Shown here: positions 1-6,138 of the stretch, piece by piece
Numbering within the stretch: the stretch's first letter is position 1
Layout of the letters: the number at the start of each line of letters is the position of its first letter
Assembly (NCBI GenBank): GCA_017887425.1
Contig: JAGHHZ010000006.1
Coordinates: 1 to 48,090, forward strand
Length of the DNA: 48,090 nucleotides
Origin: Bacilli bacterium
GTDB taxonomy: Bacteria; Bacillota_I; Bacilli_A; RF39; UBA660
Direction of reading: 5' to 3'
The notes under the pieces: model-generated
What the model was told of the DNA's origin: nothing
The model's database searches: none
Seen by the model: only the letters and a program-made list of their open reading frames with translations
Program-made: the position numbers and the translations under genes

Positions 1-24
1 GATCTTTATATTTAATAACTTTGA

Positions 25-60
25 AAAAATCAGGAGTAGAGTTAACTATTTCTGATTTTT
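25..60. other. Inverted repeat (possible weak terminator)
   Basis: AAAAATCAG (25-33) pairs with CTGATTTTT (52-60) across an 18-nt loop. No gene can be assigned on either side. Between 1 and 245 I see only short open frames, the longest ending at about 157, and none has a start with a ribosome binding site. It may be the tail of something outside the window. Confidence 0.35.
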
Positions 61-182
61 ATAGTATAATGTTAATGTATTCAGGTAAGGTTATACAATT
101 ATTGTATAAACTGCCCACCAAATGAGACAGCAGCACAAGCTGTTGTTAAAGAAAAATAATCTTTATAAAAATAAGATTTTAT

Positions 183-215
183 GGCTTATTGTCAAATAGT
201 GTTGGTGGAACCAAA
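183..215. repeat. Insertion-sequence-end-like repeat, copy 1
   Basis: TTGTCAAATAGTGTTGGT (189-206) recurs exactly at 31281-31298, and the following GGAACCAAAA (206-215) recurs at 31324-31333. In the second copy a 13-bp hairpin arm lies between the two blocks; here that part is missing. From memory the block beginning GGCTTATTGTCAAA resembles terminal inverted repeats of ISL3-family elements, which I could not check. No transposase gene is visible, so this would be a remnant or solo end. Confidence 0.45.
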
Positions 216-245
216 ACTAGTGATAAATAAGTAATTGATAAGGAT

Positions 246-275
246 GGTCAAATCGAAAGATTTGACCTTTCTTTA
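246..275 (+). terminator. Rho-independent terminator
   Basis: Perfect 9-bp stem GGTCAAATC / GATTTGACC (246-254 and 259-267) closed by a GAAA tetraloop and followed by TTTCTTTAATTA. It must end a transcript that begins before or near the window edge. Confidence 0.75.
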
Positions 276-339
276 ATTATATTAAGACAATAATAGAAAT
301 TATAAAATAGTTTAATAATAAATTGTATTTATTTAATCA

Positions 340-368
340 TTGACAATAAAATTAATTTATAGTAAAAT
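340..368 (+). promoter_or_regulatory. Sigma-A promoter of a candidate small RNA
   Basis: TTGACA (340-345), 17-nt spacer, TAAAAT (363-368). It is a near-consensus vegetative promoter with no open reading frame behind it. Transcription would start near 375. Confidence 0.7.
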
Positions 369-374
369 GTATAT

Positions 375-495
375 AGATGAGGAAAACTCATATAATAAAA
401 AGAGATACATTTAATTGCTTGAGTTAGATGTTTTACTCTAAATTTGTTGTTTAAAGAAAACACCGTTTCAAAAGATGATTCGGTGTTTTCGTTTA
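375..495 (+). ncRNA. Candidate small RNA, possible type I antitoxin (locus 1)
   Basis: A strong promoter (340-368) and a strong terminator (456-490) frame about 120 nt with no ribosome binding site and no credible ORF. Local hairpins include ATGAG/CTCAT and GAGT/ACTC. The RNA converges on the minus-strand small-peptide gene at 499-598 and would share its terminator, so the two RNA 3' ends are complementary. This is the layout of known toxin mRNA/antisense pairs such as txpA/RatA and bsrG/SR4. Function is inferred from architecture only. Confidence 0.5.
456..490. terminator. Bidirectional terminator
   Basis: Ten-bp stem GAAAACACCG (456-465) / CGGTGTTTTC (481-490), with T-rich sequence on both outer sides. 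It can end both the plus-strand small RNA and the minus-strand peptide mRNA. Confidence 0.75.
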
Positions 496-498
496 AGA

Positions 499-564
499 TT
501 AGTCTTTTTTAAGGACTATGATTGTATATAATACAATAGTTATAAAAATAACTATTAATTCCAT
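499..564 (-). CDS. Small hydrophobic peptide, toxin-like (locus 1)
   Basis: A 21-residue ORF begins with ATG at 564. The peptide (MELIVIF ... IIVLKKD) is one uninterrupted membrane-spanning stretch followed by KKD. AAAGGA lies 9 nt upstream of the ATG, as expected for a ribosome binding site. The mRNA would start near 687 from a consensus promoter (694-722) and end at the shared terminator (456-490). A short leader ORF (509-598) overlaps it in another frame, recalling the mok/hok arrangement. Size, single membrane segment, lysine-rich tail and convergent small RNA are typical of type I toxins. I cannot assign a named family, and the start is less certain than the reading frame. Confidence 0.5.
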   Translation of the reverse strand: MELIVIFITIVLYTIIVLKKD

Positions 565-598
565 TGGAATTAATCCTTTCTATAGCTTTTTTGACCAT
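509..598 (-). CDS. Leader peptide overlapping the toxin-like ORF
   Basis: A 29-residue ORF starts at ATG 598 behind the strongest ribosome binding site of the locus, AAGGAGGTGATTTCT. Its product (MVKKAIERINSNG ... YNHSP) looks like no protein I know. It overlaps the hydrophobic ORF at 499-564 in a different frame. It may couple or regulate translation of that ORF. Alternatively the two parts may be read as one peptide by frameshifting, since basic N-terminus plus hydrophobic stretch plus KK would make a conventional toxin. Real translation is plausible but unproven. Confidence 0.45.
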   Translation of the reverse strand: MVKKAIERINSNGINSYFYNYCIIYNHSP

Positions 599-693
599 AG
601 AAATCACCTCCTTAAGCAATAAAATCTAAAAACTAAAAAGATAATACTGCTACGGAGTAAAACACCTAACTATTAAATATATCTCCTTAGTTA

Positions 694-722
694 ATTATGA
701 ATTAATTATAGATAAATGTCAA
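694..722 (-). promoter_or_regulatory. Sigma-A promoter of the toxin-like mRNA
   Basis: On the minus strand, TTGACA (722-717), 17-nt spacer, CATAAT (699-694). The roughly 90-nt leader that follows contains CTAAGGAG and, about 25 nt later, its near complement CTCCGTAG. They could fold into a leader hairpin, which is common in type I toxin mRNAs. Confidence 0.65.
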
Positions 723-822
723 CAATAAAGTAACAAAATATAGAACAAAAAACAGAATATTTGTATTTAAAAAAAGGTAAGATATAAATGCTAAATAGTA
801 TGAATGATGATCTCAATAAAAA

Positions 823-863
823 AGAAATTGACTACAGCTCCAAGCGGAGCGAAACCAATTTCT
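823..863 (-). terminator. Terminator of the sigma/anti-sigma operon
   Basis: AGAAATTG (823-830) pairs with CAATTTCT (856-863), with an inner GCTCC/GGAGC stem. On the minus strand it is followed by CTTTTTTATT. It lies 30 nt after the anti-sigma gene. Confidence 0.8.
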
Positions 864-892
864 ATAATTAAATTATACAATATTTTTGAGAA

Positions 893-2290
893 TTAGTCAT
901 CAATTTCATAACTAATTATTTTACCGGTTGTAGCATTAATTTCATATTCATATTCTTGATAACCAACTTTAAATTCAATTTCATATTTATTGTCATCTAA
1001 TTCAATTTTAAAATTAGAAACATCACTAACACCGGCATGATTTAAGGCGATTTCCTTAGCTTTATCACGAGAAATAGAAGCGTGTGTTTCGTTATAATCG
1101 TCATCATCATAATCATTATCGATAGAGTATTTTAATATTTTACCAGATAGACTGATATCATAATCGTATTCCTTGTTATTATATCTAAATTCAATTTCAT
1201 AAGAATTATCATCTAATTCAATTTTATAATTACTTACATTGCCAGTAATACCAGCATGACTTAAAGCGATTTCTTTAGCTCTATTTCTAGAAATAGTAGA
1301 ATTATTATTTGTATTATTACCTGTGTTGTTATTACTACTGTTGTTATTGCTGTCGTTTACATTTTTATGATTATCGATATCATATTCCATAATATCGCCA
1401 GTAGTAGCATTAATTTCATATTCGTATTTAGCATTATCAGCTTTAAATTCGATTTCATAAACAATTACTTCATCATAATCCATTTCTACTTGATAATTAG
1501 TAACATCAGTTACACCAGCATGATTTAAAGCGATTTCTTTAACCTTATCATATCCGATATAAGCTTTATCACTAGCGCTTCCTTCAACTTTAATATTTTC
1601 ATTATTGCTTGAAATTAAGTTTAATTCGTTGATTGATAAATTAGCTAATTCTTCATAAGTTAATAAGTTATTATTAGCAATAATATCTTGAATTAATTTA
1701 GCTTTACCTAAAGATATATTATATTGATTAGCGATACTTTCTAGTTCACTTTCATTAGATACTGTTTGGCTAACGATCGAGAAGTTATTATTAGCTAGAT
1801 TAGCGTTTAATTTATTTACTATTTCTTGACGTAATTTTTCATTTTCTTCTAAAGAATTTCCTTCGACTGAAATAAGAATCGAGTTAGCAAGTTCATCGAT
1901 ATAACCGTTTTTAACCATTGAGCCAATTAAAGCATTAATGGCTACATTCATATCACTACCGTTTAAATCCATATCGCTTAATATTTTATTACCATCTTCG
2001 TTATTAGCTATAACATCGATTACTTTATTTTTCTTATTGATTTTTAATTCGATACTTGGATTGACATCAATTCCAATGCGAGAAGCAACTTTAAAATTAT
2101 TATTATAAACCCCAAACCCAATTAATAAACAGAACACTAAAGTACATGCAGTTACCAAATAAGGTATCATGTTTCTTTTTTTCTTTTCCATATAAACAAT
2201 TCCTTTCTTTTCATTTAGTTTTTTATTATCGAACTCGGGAAGGTCGATATTATGAAAAGCCTTATTAATTTTATTTTCAATATTTTTCAT
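893..2290 (-). CDS. RsgI-like anti-sigma factor with three PepSY repeats
   Basis: This is a membrane anti-sigma factor of 465 aa. Residues 1-42 are a cytoplasmic domain, residues about 43-63 one transmembrane helix, and the start of the outer part (SRIGIDVNPSIEL...) matches the RsgI extracytoplasmic domain. Three PepSY-like repeats follow at about 240-305, 335-395 and 405-465, each with KEIAL.HAG and a YEIEF strand. An Asn/Ser-rich linker (about 312-333) separates repeats 1 and 2. The start (ATG 2290) has GAAGGAGG upstream and overlaps the sigma gene stop as ATGA, so translation is coupled. By family knowledge the cytoplasmic domain holds the partner sigma factor inactive until an outside signal arrives. 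The PepSY array as sensor is an inference. Confidence 0.85.
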   Translation of the reverse strand: MKNIENKINKAFHNIDLPEFDNKKLNEKKGIVYMEKKKRNMIPYLVTACTLVFCLLIGFGVYNNNFKVASRIGIDVNPSIELKINKKNKVIDVIANNEDGNKILSDMDLNGSDMNVAINALIGSMVKNGYIDELANSILISVEGNSLEENEKLRQEIVNKLNANLANNNFSIVSQTVSNESELESIANQYNISLGKAKLIQDIIANNNLLTYEELANLSINELNLISSNNENIKVEGSASDKAYIGYDKVKEIALNHAGVTDVTNYQVEMDYDEVIVYEIEFKADNAKYEYEINATTGDIMEYDIDNHKNVNDSNNNSSNNNTGNNTNNNSTISRNRAKEIALSHAGITGNVSNYKIELDDNSYEIEFRYNNKEYDYDISLSGKILKYSIDNDYDDDDYNETHASISRDKAKEIALNHAGVSDVSNFKIELDDNKYEIEFKVGYQEYEYEINATTGKIISYEIDD

Positions 2291-2787
2291 TTTTCCTCCT
2301 TCATAAGTTCTTTTAATTTTTTGATTGCACGATGATATTTAGAGAGAGTAGTAGTTAATTTTAAATCTAAAATACCAGCAATCTCGTGAAATTTAAATCC
2401 ATTTAAACTATGTAAAACAATTATTTGCCTTTCTAAATCATTTAAATTTTCTAATAGATAATTAATTAATATTTTATCGTAGTTATCAGTTGTTTTAAAT
2501 TCGATATTAGTAATATCAACTTCTTTTTTGTTGCTTCTTATTTTCATATAGGCTAGATTTTTAGTGATAGTTAAAATCCAAGCCATCGGTTTACCTTGAT
2601 TTTGATAGCGATAAGCATTGTGGTAGATCGATATAAATGTTTCTTGGGTTACATCTAAAGCGTCATCATGATTTTTTAAAATACTTAAAGCGAAACTATA
2701 AACATTAGTATTAATTAAATTATATAGTTCATTAAATGCCTCAGTATCGTTAAAAGAAATTCTTTCTAAGTAGCCATCTAGATTCAT
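2287..2787 (-). CDS. ECF-like RNA polymerase sigma factor
   Basis: A sigma-70 family protein of 166 aa with region 2 (DALDVTQETFISIY near residue 50, MAWILTITKNLAYM near 70) and region 4 (ERQIIVLHSLNGFKFHEIAGIL near 120). It lacks regions 1 and 3, as in extracytoplasmic-function sigma factors. I place the start at ATG 2787, because GAGAGGAG lies just upstream; an ATG 30 nt earlier at 2817 has no ribosome binding site. It is coupled to the RsgI-like gene by an ATGA overlap. Its own promoter is vegetative, so it does not appear to depend on itself for transcription. RsgI normally partners SigI; this protein looks shorter and ECF-like, so I give no gene name. Confidence 0.88.
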   Translation of the reverse strand: MNLDGYLERISFNDTEAFNELYNLINTNVYSFALSILKNHDDALDVTQETFISIYHNAYRYQNQGKPMAWILTITKNLAYMKIRSNKKEVDITNIEFKTTDNYDKILINYLLENLNDLERQIIVLHSLNGFKFHEIAGILDLKLTTTLSKYHRAIKKLKELMKEEK

Positions 2788-2861
2788 GTTTTTACTCCTC
2801 TCATTAAGACAATGCATTAAAACTAATTTTTATTGCATTAAATTTTATTTTTTTCAATTTA

Positions 2862-2890
2862 ATTTTATCTTACTAATAAATTAATGTCAA
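2862..2890 (-). promoter_or_regulatory. Sigma-A promoter of the sigma/anti-sigma operon
   Basis: On the minus strand TTGACA (2890-2885), 17-nt spacer, TAAAAT (2867-2862). No ECF-type promoter is evident here. Confidence 0.75.
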
Positions 2891-2917
2891 TAATTATATA
2901 AATTTCTAAATTTAAGG

Positions 2918-2935
2918 TATAATAATAATGGAGGG
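2918..2935 (+). promoter_or_regulatory. -10 box and ribosome binding site of the aminopeptidase gene
   Basis: TATAAT (2918-2923) has no good -35 box. The ribosome binding site GGAGGG (2930-2935) begins about 7 nt later, so the 5' leader would be only about ten nucleotides long. Confidence 0.5.
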
Positions 2936-2940
2936 ATAAA

Positions 2941-4128
2941 ATGAAGGAAAAATATGCGGAATTATTATTAGAAGGGTGTTTAAATATAGAAAATCAACCT
3001 TTATTAATATCATGTCCAATTGAAGTTTATGATTTTGTTAGAATATTAGTAAAAAAAGCTTATGAAAAAGGTATTAAAGATATTTATATCGATTATAGCG
3101 ATGAAGTAATAAAACAATTGCAACTTAAGAACTTTAGCGAAGAAGAATTAGAACAAAGTCCTTTTTGGAATAAGAAGATATTTGATGAATATACTAAAAA
3201 AGGTGCGGCTTTTTTGATGCTTTGTACTTATGAAGAAAGAAATGATATTGATAGTAAAAAATTAGATTTAGTTGCTAAAGTATCAAGATTATCACGTCCT
3301 TTATTTAAAGAAAAACAGTTAAATAATGAAATAGCTTGGAGTATAGCAGCTGTAGCTACAAAGTCATGGGCTGATAAGATGTTTCCTGGTGAAGCAAACA
3401 ATCTTGAAAAGTTATGGGAAACTATTTATAAGATGTGTTTAATCAACGAAGATGATCCTATTAAATCATGGCATGAAAAGACGAAACTAACTGAAAAACG
3501 AGCTAAATTTATGAACGAGAAACAATATAAGTATCTATATTTTAAAAATAAATTAGGTACTGATTTAACAATCGAATTGCCAAATAACCATATTTGGGCA
3601 GGTGGTGGAGCTTTAGTTAATGGTAAAAAAGTAATTGAAAATATGCCGACTGAAGAAATATTTACAGCCCCTTACAAATATGGCGTTAATGGAGTAGTTT
3701 ACAATTCTAAACCTTTAGTCTATAACGGCGTTTTAATCGATGACTTTATGATTAGATTTGAAAATGGTAAGGTAGTTGATTTTAAGGCAAAAAAAGGTTA
3801 TGATGCTTTAAAATCGATTATCGAATTCGATGAAAATTCAAATAAATTAGGTGAAATTGCTTTAGTTGATTACGATTCGCCAATTTCTAATTCTAACCTT
3901 ATTTTTTATGAAACATTGTATGATGAAAATGCTTCTTGTCATATGGCTTTAGGTTCGGCTTATTTAGAATGTATCGATAATAATCAAACTAAAGAAGAAA
4001 TATTTAAGCAAATAAATCAAAGTAATAATCATGTTGATTTTATGTTTGGAACATCAGATTTAGAAGTTATTGGTATTAAAGATGATATCGAAGAAATAAT
4101 TATGAAAGATGGTAACTTTATAAAATAA
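2941..4128 (+). CDS. M29-family aminopeptidase
   Basis: The 395-aa product matches cytoplasmic metallo-aminopeptidases of family M29 (AmpS/PepS/aminopeptidase T), which remove N-terminal residues from peptides with a two-metal centre. Seen motifs: a Glu pair in MPTEEIFTAP (about residue 240), YDENASCHMALG (about 325) with metal-binding His, and HVDFMFG (about 360). The length is close to the usual 410 aa. The start has GGAGGG five nucleotides upstream. It is followed by sigma-G in the same direction, across a hairpin. Nothing ties the peptidase to sporulation; it is probably a housekeeping neighbour. Confidence 0.88.
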   Translation: MKEKYAELLLEGCLNIENQPLLISCPIEVYDFVRILVKKAYEKGIKDIYIDYSDEVIKQLQLKNFSEEELEQSPFWNKKIFDEYTKKGAAFLMLCTYEERNDIDSKKLDLVAKVSRLSRPLFKEKQLNNEIAWSIAAVATKSWADKMFPGEANNLEKLWETIYKMCLINEDDPIKSWHEKTKLTEKRAKFMNEKQYKYLYFKNKLGTDLTIELPNNHIWAGGGALVNGKKVIENMPTEEIFTAPYKYGVNGVVYNSKPLVYNGVLIDDFMIRFENGKVVDFKAKKGYDALKSIIEFDENSNKLGEIALVDYDSPISNSNLIFYETLYDENASCHMALGSAYLECIDNNQTKEEIFKQINQSNNHVDFMFGTSDLEVIGIKDDIEEIIMKDGNFIK

Positions 4129-4133
4129 TGAAT

Positions 4134-4179
4134 AAAAAATCTCTTTTTACTTCAAAATGAATGTGAAAGGAGATTTTTT
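4134..4179 (+). promoter_or_regulatory. Hairpin overlapping the sigma-G ribosome binding site
   Basis: AAAAAATCTC (4134-4143) pairs with GAGATTTTTT (4170-4179). The downstream arm includes the last bases of the ribosome binding site AAAGGAG (4166-4172) and the whole spacer up to the ATG at 4181. It resembles a terminator for the aminopeptidase, but it would also mask translation initiation of sigma-G on any read-through RNA. Confidence 0.65.
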
Positions 4180-4180
4180 T

Positions 4181-4954
4181 ATGGCACGTCATCGCGTGGA
4201 AATAGTTGGCGTGAATACTGCGAATATTGATGTTTTAAGTAATGAAGAAATGTTGGAACTATTTAAAAAACTAAAAAAAGGTGATTTATTTGTTAAAGAA
4301 AAATTAATCAAAGGTAATTTAAAACTAATCTTATCAGTCTTAAAAAAATACAATAATAGAACTGATAATTTAGATGATTTATTTCAAATTGGCTGTATCG
4401 GTTTAATTAAGGCAATTGACAATTTTGATTTAGATCACGATGTTAAGTTTTCAACTTATGCAGTACCAATGATATTAGGAGAAATCAAAAGATATTTAAG
4501 AGATAATAATTCAATTAGAGTCACAAGAAGTTTAAAAGATATTGCTTTTAAAGGATTAAAAGCTAAAGAAGAATTAACTCACAAATTAAATAGAGAGCCA
4601 ACAAATAAAGAAATAGCAGAATTGTTAGAAATATCTGAAATCGATGTAATTACTGCTTTTGAAGCGATTAAAGACACCGTTAGTATGTCTGAACCAATTT
4701 ATAGTGATGGGGGAGATACTATTTATTTATCAGAACAAATAGCAGATGATAAAGATAAGATCAATTGGGATACAAGGTTGATGCTTAAAGATGCTATCAA
4801 TAAATTAAAAGAAAAGGAAAGATTTATTATTCAAAAAAGATATTTTGAGGGAATTACTCAAATTGAATTATCAGAAGAAATAGGTATATCTCAAGCTCAA
4901 ATATCGCGAATCGAAAAAAACGCTTTGGAGAATATGAAAAAAACGTTAAAATAG
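4181..4954 (+). CDS. sigG: Sporulation sigma factor G
   Basis: This 257-aa protein closely follows B. subtilis SigG: N-terminal MARHRVEIVGVNT, region 2 DDLFQIGCIGLIKAIDNFD and VKFSTYAVPMILGEIKRYLR (about 60-105), region 3, and region 4 EEIGISQAQISRIEK (about 232-246). Sigma-G directs late forespore transcription. I chose ATG 4181 because AAAGGAG sits 8 nt upstream and the N-terminus then matches the family; an in-frame ATG at 4157 only adds eight residues encoded in the hairpin. YlmC follows 24 nt later, as in Bacillus, but spoIIGA and sigE are not upstream. Together with CotE, SpoVS and sigma-H it marks a spore former. Confidence 0.95.
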   Translation: MARHRVEIVGVNTANIDVLSNEEMLELFKKLKKGDLFVKEKLIKGNLKLILSVLKKYNNRTDNLDDLFQIGCIGLIKAIDNFDLDHDVKFSTYAVPMILGEIKRYLRDNNSIRVTRSLKDIAFKGLKAKEELTHKLNREPTNKEIAELLEISEIDVITAFEAIKDTVSMSEPIYSDGGDTIYLSEQIADDKDKINWDTRLMLKDAINKLKEKERFIIQKRYFEGITQIELSEEIGISQAQISRIEKNALENMKKTLK

Positions 4955-4978
4955 TCATAAAATTAAATAGGTGGTTAA

Positions 4979-5200
4979 ATGCGATTAAGTGATTTACAAG
5001 CTAAAGACATCATAACTACAGATGGAAGACTAATTGGTAATATTATTGATGTTGTGATTAAAAATGGTAATATCGAATATTTAATTGTCGAAAAAAGTAA
5101 ATTCTTAATTTCGATGTTTACATCTAAAGATGAATTCGAAATAAAATGGAATCAAATTAAAACAATTGGTGATGATGTTATAATTGTTGAGTGTCAATGA
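4979..5200 (+). CDS. ylmC: YlmC/YmxH-family PRC-barrel protein
   Basis: A 73-aa protein forming a single PRC-barrel: MRLSDLQAKDIITTDGRLIGNI, then EYLIVEK and the strand-rich C-terminus. YlmC/YmxH proteins are small, conserved in spore formers, and usually follow sigG; their molecular role is not established. It starts 24 nt after sigG with GGTGGTTAA upstream, so the two are likely co-transcribed. Confidence 0.88.
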   Translation: MRLSDLQAKDIITTDGRLIGNIIDVVIKNGNIEYLIVEKSKFLISMFTSKDEFEIKWNQIKTIGDDVIIVECQ

Positions 5201-5252
5201 ACTGAAAAATTTTTATCTCTTCATTGACTCTTCCTTCAAATGATGTTATACT
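5193..5252 (+). promoter_or_regulatory. Hairpin overlapping a sigma-A promoter
   Basis: GTCAATGAA (5193-5201) and TTCATTGAC (5220-5228) form a 9-bp stem at the end of ylmC, with no strong T-tract. The -35 box TTGACT (5224-5229) lies in the downstream arm; after a 17-nt spacer comes TATACT (5247-5252). The promoter serves the gene starting at 5287. Confidence 0.65.
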
Positions 5253-5286
5253 TAAATTCCCGTCAATTTTGAAAGGAGTATTTAGT

Positions 5287-5733
5287 GTGTTTGAAAAAAT
5301 TCCATTGAATCAATTATACATTGCAAACTATGTAATGGAATCTTTAGAATATGTTTATAGTGGTGTCTTCAAATCCGTTAGTATTATTCACCATTTTAAT
5401 ATAAAAAAAGAAAAAGATATTTTTGTTTTAGTAACTGATTCTAAAAATAATTTTGTTGGTTATATGAGTTTAACTGATGGTCAAATATACCAACAAATTA
5501 ATGTCGCTTTAGAAGATTATGAAGTTACATTAGATGAAAACGATTTAGATAAAATAAAACAAGCAGAAAAAGTTAATAGTGGATATATTAACTTTGAACC
5601 TTTAAAAAATTATGATTCTAAATATATTAAACCATATATGAGTTATAAAGAAACAAAAAAAGCGACTAAAGATATTAACCGTCAAATAAAAGAAAATTAT
5701 GAAAATGATAAAACTATTAAATTTGTAGCATAA
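5287..5733 (+). CDS. Hypothetical protein
   Basis: A 148-aa soluble protein I do not recognise. The start is GTG 5287, 8 nt after AAAGGAG; an earlier in-frame TTG at 5224 lies inside the promoter and can be dismissed. The first half has mixed strands and helices (IFVLVTDSKNNFVGYMSLTDG near 60-80). The last 40 residues are Lys/Glu-rich and helical. There is no signal peptide or membrane segment. It stands alone between sigG-ylmC and the RNase J gene with its own promoter. No function is proposed. Confidence 0.75.
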   Translation: MFEKIPLNQLYIANYVMESLEYVYSGVFKSVSIIHHFNIKKEKDIFVLVTDSKNNFVGYMSLTDGQIYQQINVALEDYEVTLDENDLDKIKQAEKVNSGYINFEPLKNYDSKYIKPYMSYKETKKATKDINRQIKENYENDKTIKFVA

Positions 5734-5747
5734 ACTTAATTGTATGG

Positions 5748-5753
5748 TATAAT
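5748..5753 (+). promoter_or_regulatory. Extended -10 promoter element
   Basis: TGGTATAAT ends at 5753, 18 nt before the ATG at 5772. No good -35 box is seen at the usual distance, so recognition would rely on the extended -10. Confidence 0.5.
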
Positions 5754-5771
5754 AGCAAGTAGGTGTTATTT

Positions 5772-6056
5772 ATGGAAGTTAAATTTACTATGCCAACTGG
5801 TGAGGTATATACAAATAAAAACAGTCATGTTTTAATTTTATTACCGGATTTGTTAGAAGAAAATATTAATAAAGTAAGTTCTTATTACAGTTCTAATCAA
5901 CATTTAAATCAAGACTTAGATGTCGAAACAATTATTGAAAAAGTAAAAATATTATCAAGTGATAATTTAACGGTCGCTTATGATTTAATGACACAAGCAT
6001 TTATGCTAGTTAAAACTTACAAAGTTAAAACAAATAAATCTTTAAAACAGTTGTAA
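5772..6056 (+). CDS. Hypothetical small protein
   Basis: A 94-aa protein (MEVKFTMPTGEVY...) with no match I can recall. The ATG at 5772 is preceded by AGGTG; a GTG nine bases earlier is part of that ribosome binding site. The predicted fold has a short beta-hairpin and then helices (DVETIIEKVKILSSDNLTVA near 55-75), all soluble. It has a separate promoter and is followed 80 nt later by the RNase J gene. No function is proposed. Confidence 0.7.
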   Translation: MEVKFTMPTGEVYTNKNSHVLILLPDLLEENINKVSSYYSSNQHLNQDLDVETIIEKVKILSSDNLTVAYDLMTQAFMLVKTYKVKTNKSLKQL

Positions 6057-6073
6057 ATTATAAATTGGTCAAC

Positions 6074-6102
6074 TAGACTAATTTGTTTTTTTTTGATATA
6101 AT
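6074..6102 (+). promoter_or_regulatory. Probable promoter of the RNase J gene
   Basis: TAGACT (6074-6079), 17-nt spacer, TATAAT (6097-6102). The -35 box is weak and the -10 box perfect. It lies 36 nt before the ATG, with AAAGGAGGT as ribosome binding site. Confidence 0.5.
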
Positions 6103-6138
6103 TAATTCGTCTTTTAAATCTAATGAAAGGAGGTAAAT

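Noticed and set aside
60-157. Short plus-strand frame ending NCPPNETAAQAVVKEK
   Set aside because: No start codon with a ribosome binding site, only about 27 codons, and no family recognised; it could be a gene remnant but cannot be supported.
2788-2817. Upstream ATG for the ECF-like sigma factor
   Set aside because: It has no ribosome binding site, whereas ATG 2787 has GAGAGGAG at the right distance; the extra residues do not fit region 2.
5224-5286. N-terminal extension of the 5287 gene from TTG
   Set aside because: The stretch is a sigma-A promoter (TTGACT-17-TATACT), and a GTG with a well-placed AAAGGAG follows.
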